A DNA stretch of 19,502 nucleotides from CAZSAA01 sp964604915. Its GTDB lineage: Bacteria > Patescibacteriota > Patescibacteriia > Patescibacteriales > UBA12465. The notes under the pieces are model-generated. The model was not told the origin of the DNA. It ran no database searches and saw only the letters and a program-made list of their open reading frames with translations. Shown one piece after another: positions 14,167 through 19,502 of the stretch. How positions within the stretch are numbered: the stretch's first letter is position 1; each line of letters opens with the position of its first letter. The position numbers were made by a program, and so were the translations under genes. The stretch lies in contig CAZSAA010000013.1 in NCBI GenBank assembly GCA_964604915.1, positions 1-19,502 on the forward strand, written 5' to 3'.

Positions 14167-17076
14167 ATGATCAAGGAAAAAGACAATAATAGTGGACATA
14201 CTTCTTTCCCCGGATTAGAAAGGGAAGTGGATTCATTTTGGAAAGAGGCACAAATTTTCGAGAAATCGGTCGTTAGGGAAGCGCCTCAGGGTGATTATAC
14301 TTTCTATGATGGCCCGCCTTTCGCGACCGGTACTCCTCACTATGGCCATATCGTCGGACAGGTCATCAAGGATGCCGTACCGCGGTATTTCACCATGAAA
14401 GGATATCGGGTCGAACGCAAATGGGGCTGGGATTGCCATGGCCTGCCGATCGAGAATATCATCGAGAAGGAGATGGGCACAAAGACCAAGAAGGATATCG
14501 AAGCGATGGGAGTAGGAAAATTTAATGACGCTTGCCGCAGCAAGGTATTGGGCTATACAACCGAGTGGTATGAGATCGCCCGCAAGCTCGGACGTTTCGT
14601 CGATACTAGCCATCCATACCGCACCATGGATCTCGAATATATGGAGTCCGTCTGGTGGGTGTTCTCCCAGCTCTGGGAGAAGGGGTTGATCTATAAGGAC
14701 TATCGCTCCATGCATGTCTGCCCGCGTTGCGAGACTACCTTAGCTCAGTCAGAAGTGAGCGAGGGATATCAGATGGTTAAGGATTTGTCCTGCATCGCTA
14801 AATTTGAATTAGTTGATGAACCGGGAACATACATCTTGGCCTGGACTACCACACCTTGGACGCTCATCGGTAATGTCGCGTTAGCGGTGGGGAAGGAGAT
14901 AATATATGCCAAGATAGAATCGGAAAACATTAGATATCTAGTAGCCAAGGAACGTTTGGCGGATGTTTTCATTGGTAAGGAGTATTCTGTTATTGAGGAA
15001 ATACCAGGCTCCCAACTGCTCGGTAAGGCATACAAGCCCCTTTTCGACTACTACTATAATGACGCTAAATTGGAAAACCATGACCGGGGTTGGAAGATAT
15101 ATGCGGCCGATTTCGTCACCACTGAAGATGGTACCGGCGTGGTGCATATCGCTCCGGCTTTTGGCGAGAACGACATGGACCTAGGAAAGGCAGAAAAATT
15201 GCCGTTTATCCAACATGTCAGTATTGACGGATATTTCAAGCCGGAAGTAAAGGATTTTCCCGGACTTAACGTGAAGCCAGCCGGTGACCATACCGCTACC
15301 GATATTGAGATTATAAAATACCTGGCTCATGCGGGGCTGCTTTTTTCCAAGGCTAAATACGAGCACAGCTATCCTCATTGCTGGCGTTGCGATACGCCGC
15401 TGCTTAACTATGCCACGTCTTCCTGGTTCGTGAATGTCACCAAGATCAAGTCGCAACTGCTCGAATACGCTAAGGATATCAATTGGTCACCTTCGTATAT
15501 AAAAGAAGGGCGTTTCGGTAATTGGCTCGAAGGGGCGAGGGATTGGTCGATTTCCCGCCAGCGTTTCTGGGCGAGCGCTATCCCGATCTGGGAATGTGCT
15601 TGCGGGGAAAGAAAAGTCATTTCTTCCGTCAAGGAACTGGAAGAGCTATCCGGGCAGACGATAGATGATATACATAAGGATAAGGTGGATGATGTCGTTT
15701 TCCCTTGTAAGCAGTGCGGCGGTACGATGAAGCGCGTAAGTGATGTGCTTGATTGTTGGTTCGAATCGGCTTCCATGCCCTATTCCCAGCTCCACTATCC
15801 GTTCGAGAATAAGGAGAAGCTGCAGGCTAATTTCCCGGCCCAGTTTATCGCCGAAGGAGTGGACCAGACCCGTACCTGGTTCTATTATCTCCATGTCGTC
15901 TCGGGTGGCCTGATGGAAGGGCGGGCTTTCAATAATGTCATCGTCAACGGTATCGTGCAGGCGGAAGACGGCAAAAAGATGTCCAAGAAGCTTAAGAACT
16001 ATCCCGATCCAGCCATCATCCTCGACACCTATGGCGCCGATGCCCTGCGCATGTATCTGATGAGTTCGCCGGTAGTCCAGGCGGAAAACCTTAATTTCTC
16101 TGAGAAAGGCGTACAGGAATCCCTGCGCAAGAATGTCATGCTCCTCTGGAATATCTATAAGTTCTATGAGCCGTATAAGGAAAACAAACAAGTAGAGGCG
16201 GAGTCGGACAATGTCCTCGATATCTGGTTGGAGGCTAAGTTCCGGTCGTTAGCGGCCGAAGTGACCCGGGCGATGGAGGCATATGATTTGCCGCGCGCTG
16301 TGCGCCCTATCACCTCTTTTATCGATGAATTCTCGACCTGGTATATCCGTCGCAGCCGTGATCGTTTCAAGAGCGAAGATGTTAGCGAGGCTAATGCTGT
16401 GGCCGCTACTACGGCCAAGATTCTAATGTCCTTATCCCGTCTCATTGCTCCCTTTATGCCCTTCATGGCGGAACAGTTATACCAGAAGGTGTCAGGGCGT
16501 GATTTCGGAGATAAGGGAAAGTCAGTGCATCTGGAGGGTTGGTTTGGGGAAGAAGAATATGTCCTTTCCGCCGAGCAGACGCAATGCTTGGCCGATATGG
16601 AAAGGGTACGCCGCATCGTCGAAGCCGGGCTCGCCCAGCGCGATGCCTTGGGTATCAAGGTGCGCCAAGCTTTAGCGGGTGCCAAAGTGAAGGGCAGTGC
16701 GCCTCTTCCGGAACCATATGTCCCCCTTATCCTCGATGAACTTAATATCAAAGGATTGGAATTTGTCTTATCGGAAGGAGAGCTAGAGGTGGAATTAGAC
16801 GCTAATATCACGCCCGAACTCCGACAAGAAGGCATTAAGCGGGAGTTGGTGCGGCTTATAAACAGTCAGCGCAAAGCCATGGGACTTACGGTAAGTGACC
16901 AAGTTCAGGTGGCCTATCGTACGGATTCGGCGGATATCAAGGAAAGTATCGCCCGTTTCCAGGAAGAATTGAGCAAAGACGTAGCCGCTAAGAAGATATA
17001 TGAAGTATCGGGCGATGATTTGCCCATAGTTTCGATAAATGGCGAGAATATGGGTCTGAGGGTAGAACTGCTTTAA
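14167..17076 (+). CDS. ileS: Isoleucyl-tRNA synthetase, type 2 (archaeal/eukaryotic-like)
   Basis: Charges tRNA-Ile and edits misactivated valine. 969 residues. HIGH motif is HYGH (58-61) in PPFATGTPHYGHIVG; KMSKS motif is KMSKK (604-608) followed by LKNYPDP, the form found in type-2 enzymes; the editing domain shows WTTTPWTLIGN near residue 226. Cys pairs occur in CPRCETT, WRCDTP, CACGER and FPCKQCGG. The C-terminus lacks the zinc finger typical of ordinary bacterial IleRS. Type-2 IleRS are generally insensitive to mupirocin. The start ATG at 14167 fits homologues. No clear promoter is seen in the 57-base gap after the Nudix gene, so it may be transcribed from upstream. Confidence 0.97.
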   Translation: MIKEKDNNSGHTSFPGLEREVDSFWKEAQIFEKSVVREAPQGDYTFYDGPPFATGTPHYGHIVGQVIKDAVPRYFTMKGYRVERKWGWDCHGLPIENIIEKEMGTKTKKDIEAMGVGKFNDACRSKVLGYTTEWYEIARKLGRFVDTSHPYRTMDLEYMESVWWVFSQLWEKGLIYKDYRSMHVCPRCETTLAQSEVSEGYQMVKDLSCIAKFELVDEPGTYILAWTTTPWTLIGNVALAVGKEIIYAKIESENIRYLVAKERLADVFIGKEYSVIEEIPGSQLLGKAYKPLFDYYYNDAKLENHDRGWKIYAADFVTTEDGTGVVHIAPAFGENDMDLGKAEKLPFIQHVSIDGYFKPEVKDFPGLNVKPAGDHTATDIEIIKYLAHAGLLFSKAKYEHSYPHCWRCDTPLLNYATSSWFVNVTKIKSQLLEYAKDINWSPSYIKEGRFGNWLEGARDWSISRQRFWASAIPIWECACGERKVISSVKELEELSGQTIDDIHKDKVDDVVFPCKQCGGTMKRVSDVLDCWFESASMPYSQLHYPFENKEKLQANFPAQFIAEGVDQTRTWFYYLHVVSGGLMEGRAFNNVIVNGIVQAEDGKKMSKKLKNYPDPAIILDTYGADALRMYLMSSPVVQAENLNFSEKGVQESLRKNVMLLWNIYKFYEPYKENKQVEAESDNVLDIWLEAKFRSLAAEVTRAMEAYDLPRAVRPITSFIDEFSTWYIRRSRDRFKSEDVSEANAVAATTAKILMSLSRLIAPFMPFMAEQLYQKVSGRDFGDKGKSVHLEGWFGEEEYVLSAEQTQCLADMERVRRIVEAGLAQRDALGIKVRQALAGAKVKGSAPLPEPYVPLILDELNIKGLEFVLSEGELEVELDANITPELRQEGIKRELVRLINSQRKAMGLTVSDQVQVAYRTDSADIKESIARFQEELSKDVAAKKIYEVSGDDLPIVSINGENMGLRVELL

Positions 17077-17091
17077 TAGAGGGGGTATTTC

Positions 17092-17100
17092 TGCTATAAT
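17092..17100 (+). promoter_or_regulatory. Extended -10 promoter of the lemA operon
   Basis: TGCTATAAT (17092-17100) matches the extended -10 consensus TGnTATAAT exactly, 16 bases after the ileS stop. The -35 region is poor, as expected for this promoter type. Transcription should start near 17107, about 32 bases before the lemA ATG, so the AAAAGGAG at 17103-17110 would lie at the very 5' end of the mRNA rather than act as a normal ribosome-binding site. Confidence 0.55.
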
Positions 17101-17138
17101 ATAAAAGGAGAATAATATAAATTAATTTCATAAAATCT

Positions 17139-17699
17139 ATGGTAATCTGGATTATTGTCGCGATTATCGCCGTTATCGCCATCTATCTCATCGCGCTGTA
17201 TAACTCCCTGGTACGGTTAAAGCAGCGAGTAGGGGAGGCAACCAGCGATATCGACGTGCAGCTCAAGCGCCGCTATGACCTCATCCCTAATCTAGTGGAG
17301 ACGGTCAAGGGCTATGCCGCACACGAGCAAGCGACGCTAGAAAAGGTGATTGTGGCCCGTAATGCCGCTATGGCCTCGCATGGTTCAGGTGACCAGGCTA
17401 AGGAGATTCAAGCGGAAAACGAGCTTTCTTCCACTCTGAAATCCATCTTTGCCCTGGCCGAGAGCTATCCTGATCTCAAGGCGAATCAGAATTTCCTCGA
17501 GCTCCAGCGCGAACTTACCGATACGGAAGACAAGATCCAAGCTGCTCGCCGTTTCTTCAATGCCAATGTCCGTGATTTCAATACTCGTATCCAGGTTTTC
17601 CCCGGTAATTTGATTGCCGGCACCTTCGGTTTCACCAGCCTGGAATTTTTTGAGGTAGAGGGCGCTAAGGAGCGGGAGAATATAGCCGTAAAATTCTAA
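17139..17699 (+). CDS. lemA: LemA family membrane protein
   Basis: A 186-residue LemA protein: one N-terminal membrane helix (residues 2-20) followed by a helical bundle outside the membrane or in the cytosol. Diagnostic stretches are IALYNSLVRLKQRV, DIDVQLKRRYDLIPNLVETVKGYA, ANQNFLELQRELTDTEDKI, and RRFFNANVRDFNT with the hydrophobic FPGNLIAG segment. Function is not settled; in many bacteria lemA sits beside the htpX protease gene, as here, which points to membrane quality control. It begins the lemA-stomatin-microprotein-htpX series, with 16 bases to the next gene. Confidence 0.93.
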   Translation: MVIWIIVAIIAVIAIYLIALYNSLVRLKQRVGEATSDIDVQLKRRYDLIPNLVETVKGYAAHEQATLEKVIVARNAAMASHGSGDQAKEIQAENELSSTLKSIFALAESYPDLKANQNFLELQRELTDTEDKIQAARRFFNANVRDFNTRIQVFPGNLIAGTFGFTSLEFFEVEGAKERENIAVKF

Positions 17700-17715
17700 C
17701 TCTAACTATAACCAT

Positions 17716-18462
17716 ATGTATTTCGTATTAGGAGTAATTTTCATCATCATCCTCGCCAGCCTCAAGCAGATTAACCAGTATGAGCGCGGCGTACTATTTA
17801 CCATGGGTCGCTATCAGAAGATAATGAGCCCGGGCTGGCGTTTAGTCATTCCCATCTTCCAGAACTTCAAGAAGATCGACATCCGCATCAAGGCAGTCGA
17901 CGTGCCGGACCAGAAAGCCATTACGCGCGATAACGTGCCAGTAATGGTCAACGCCGTCATATACTACAAAGTGGCGGCCGCGGAAAAGGCAGTCATCGAG
18001 GTGGAGAACTTCTATTACGCTATTTCCCAATATGCTCAAACCACTATGCGCAATATCGTAGGCGAAGTTACTTTAGACGAACTCCTAGCGCAGCGCGACA
18101 AGATCGCTGACCGTATCCGCGAGATCGTCGATAAGGAGACGGACGAATGGGGCATCAAGGTTAACAACGTGGAGCTCAAGGACGTATCTTTGCCGGAATC
18201 AATGGAAAGGACCATTGCCAAGCAGGCGGAGGCAGAGCGAGAGAAGCGCGCCGTCATCATTAATTCCGAAGGCGAACTGGCAGCCGCTAATAATATCTCT
18301 CAGGCCGCTAACATACTCAGCACTTCTCAGGGAGCGCTGCACCTGCGCACTTTGCAGGCGATAAATGACCTGTCTTCCGACCAGTCCAATACCGTCATCT
18401 TCGTGACGCCGATAGAAGTGCTTAAAGCCTTCGAGGGCTTCGCGAAGAAGAACCAGCAATAG
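17716..18462 (+). CDS. Stomatin/prohibitin-like SPFH (Band 7) protein
   Basis: A 248-residue slipin-type protein that probably forms oligomeric membrane scaffolds. The N-terminus is a hydrophobic segment (2-16). The SPFH domain follows with QYERGVLFTMGRY, PGWRLVIPIF, VDVPDQKAITRDNVPV and the TTMRNIVGEVTLDELLAQRDKI stretch. Then comes an Ala/Glu-rich coiled region (QAEAEREKRAVI) and a C-terminal oligomerisation segment ending in TVIFVTPIEVL. Length and order are standard for bacterial stomatins. SPFH proteins often pair with membrane proteases (HflKC with FtsH, stomatin with NfeD); here the partner candidate is HtpX, 131 bases on. Confidence 0.92.
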   Translation: MYFVLGVIFIIILASLKQINQYERGVLFTMGRYQKIMSPGWRLVIPIFQNFKKIDIRIKAVDVPDQKAITRDNVPVMVNAVIYYKVAAAEKAVIEVENFYYAISQYAQTTMRNIVGEVTLDELLAQRDKIADRIREIVDKETDEWGIKVNNVELKDVSLPESMERTIAKQAEAEREKRAVIINSEGELAAANNISQAANILSTSQGALHLRTLQAINDLSSDQSNTVIFVTPIEVLKAFEGFAKKNQQ

Positions 18463-18466
18463 GGAT

Positions 18467-18592
18467 ATGGGAACGGATATCATGGCCCAAGCGGTTCAAC
18501 CGTCCATCTCCCTCCTGGATTTCTGGCCCATCCTGCTTATCGCTGTCTTAGGCGGTACAGCCGGGATCTTCATCAAGAAATGGCTAAGTTAG
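18467..18592 (+). CDS. 41-residue single-helix membrane microprotein
   Basis: ATG at 18467 opens a 41-codon frame ending in TAG at 18590-18592, four bases after the stomatin stop and one base before the htpX ATG, so it exactly fills the space between them. The product has a short polar start (MGTDIMAQAVQPS), one hydrophobic helix centred on WPILLIAVLGGTAGIF, and a positively charged end IKKWLS, which predicts an N-out, C-in single-pass protein. An ATG at 18482 is an alternative start. I do not recognise a family. Exact fit between two co-directional membrane-protein genes supports its being real. Confidence 0.65.
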   Translation: MGTDIMAQAVQPSISLLDFWPILLIAVLGGTAGIFIKKWLS

Positions 18593-18593
18593 T

Positions 18594-19502
18594 ATGACTA
18601 CCTATAGCTTCCAATCTCAGAATAAGCGGAAAAGCTGGCTGCTCCTGGCCAGCTTCTTCGTCTTGATCATGGCTGTAGGCTATGCTGTCTCATATTTGAC
18701 TGGTGTCCGGGAGTGGCTTTACTTCGCCGTGATATTTAGTTTCATTTCCAGCTTCGTCAGCTATTGGTATAGCGACAAGATCGTGCTCGCTACCAGCCAG
18801 GCCCAGCCAGTGGAAAGGGAAACCAATCGTGAGCTGTATCGCTTAGTAGAAAATCTTTGTATCGCCGCCGGTTTGCCTGTTCCCAAAATATATATAATAC
18901 CTGACTCCGCCCCGAACGCTTTCGCTACCGGCCGCGATCCTGAGCACGCCGCCATCGTTTTTACCACCGGCATCCTTGGCAAATTGGAGAAGGTGGAACT
19001 CGAAGGCGTAGTCGCTCACGAGCTTTCGCATATCGGCAACCGTGATATCCTTTTTTCCACCTTGGTCACGGTCATGGTTGGCTCCGTTGTCCTGATTTCC
19101 GATTGGTTGCGCTATAGTATGTGGACGAGGCATAGCGACGACAATCAAGGCGGGGGGCAGGCTCAGCTTATTAAAATTCTTCTTCTCATCTTCCTGTCCA
19201 TCCTTGCCCCCTTGGCCGCCTATCTCATGCAGTTCGCTTTTTCTAGGAAGAGGGAATTCTTAGCCGATGCCAGCGGTGCGCTCCTTACCCGCTATCCGGA
19301 AGGACTGGCTCGGGCGCTCGAAAAGATATCGGGTGATAACGAGCCGCTTGAAGCGGCTAATCGCGCTACTGCCAATCTCTATATCGCCTCGCCCTTCAAA
19401 CAAGACAGGGGTGAAAAAGTTTCCTGGATAACCAAGGCCTTTGCTACTCATCCGCCTATCAAGGAGAGGGTGGAGAAGCTGAGAAAGATGAATTTGGGGT
19501 AG
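18594..19502 (+). CDS. htpX: HtpX-type M48 zinc metalloprotease
   Basis: A 302-residue integral membrane protease that cuts misfolded or damaged membrane proteins. The zinc site HELSH is at residues 142-146 (VVAHELSHIGNRD), and the third ligand Glu is in KREFLADASGALL. Two hydrophobic segments precede the catalytic part (about 15-34 and 38-56) and two more surround residues 155-170 and 195-215, the normal HtpX layout. ATG follows the microprotein stop by one base. The TAG stop is the last three bases of the window, so the gene is complete. In E. coli, htpX is induced by envelope stress; no such site is visible here. Confidence 0.95.
   Translation: MTTYSFQSQNKRKSWLLLASFFVLIMAVGYAVSYLTGVREWLYFAVIFSFISSFVSYWYSDKIVLATSQAQPVERETNRELYRLVENLCIAAGLPVPKIYIIPDSAPNAFATGRDPEHAAIVFTTGILGKLEKVELEGVVAHELSHIGNRDILFSTLVTVMVGSVVLISDWLRYSMWTRHSDDNQGGGQAQLIKILLLIFLSILAPLAAYLMQFAFSRKREFLADASGALLTRYPEGLARALEKISGDNEPLEAANRATANLYIASPFKQDRGEKVSWITKAFATHPPIKERVEKLRKMNLG

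Noticed and set aside
1..19502. CRISPR array, tRNA, rRNA or transposase
   Set aside because: No regularly spaced repeats, tRNA cloverleaf, rRNA signature or transposase motif was noticed on reading both strands; a tRNAscan or Rfam search could still find a cryptic one.

Overview
The window looks like a piece of a small bacterial genome of the Candidate Phyla Radiation (Patescibacteria, possibly Parcubacteria). This is inferred from gene style, not from a marker search: SecA carries an extra segment before its DITYG motif, IleRS is of the archaeal/eukaryotic-like type, many genes are short and tightly packed, mRNA leaders look very short, and several proteins belong to families I know mainly as uncharacterised. 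TGA is used as a normal stop, so the code is standard. A run of 10 Ns inside secA shows this is a scaffolded draft assembly. All genes except tyrS are on the + strand.

Layout: 1-308 is the end of a NYN-domain nuclease-like gene. 309-544 is a non-coding stretch with a possible compact structured RNA and a probable tyrS terminator. tyrS (minus) and secA (plus) diverge from about 1730-1900. secA (1904-4617) is one gene interrupted only by the N gap, followed closely by a PPC/DUF296 protein. An HD phosphohydrolase lies at 5195-5833. A stand-alone AAA ATPase of the DUF4143 kind (6000-7178) has its own consensus sigma70 promoter.

7338-11626 is a compact, probably co-transcribed block: an uncharacterised protein, a two-helix membrane protein, a DUF84 (YjjX-like) NTPase, a 46-residue small ORF, a frameshifted Nudix gene, an ASCH protein, a MazG-like all-alpha NTP pyrophosphatase, a close MTH1-like Nudix hydrolase, and a membrane-anchored DKNYY-like protein. 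A second DUF4143 ATPase (11777-13087), preceded by a long inverted repeat at its promoter, leads into a GrpB-family protein and a degenerate Nudix protein. With the HD protein, the region is strikingly rich in enzymes that destroy damaged or non-canonical nucleotides. This suits an organism living largely on scavenged nucleotides, and I read it as a nucleotide-pool sanitation island.

14167-17076 encodes a type-2 isoleucyl-tRNA synthetase. Directly after it an extended -10 promoter starts a membrane quality-control operon: LemA, a stomatin/SPFH protein, an unlisted 41-residue single-helix microprotein, and the HtpX metalloprotease, which ends at the last base of the window. The gaps at 5021-5194, 5834-5999, 7179-7337 and 11627-11776 hold only the sites listed, and no gap exceeds 300 bases.
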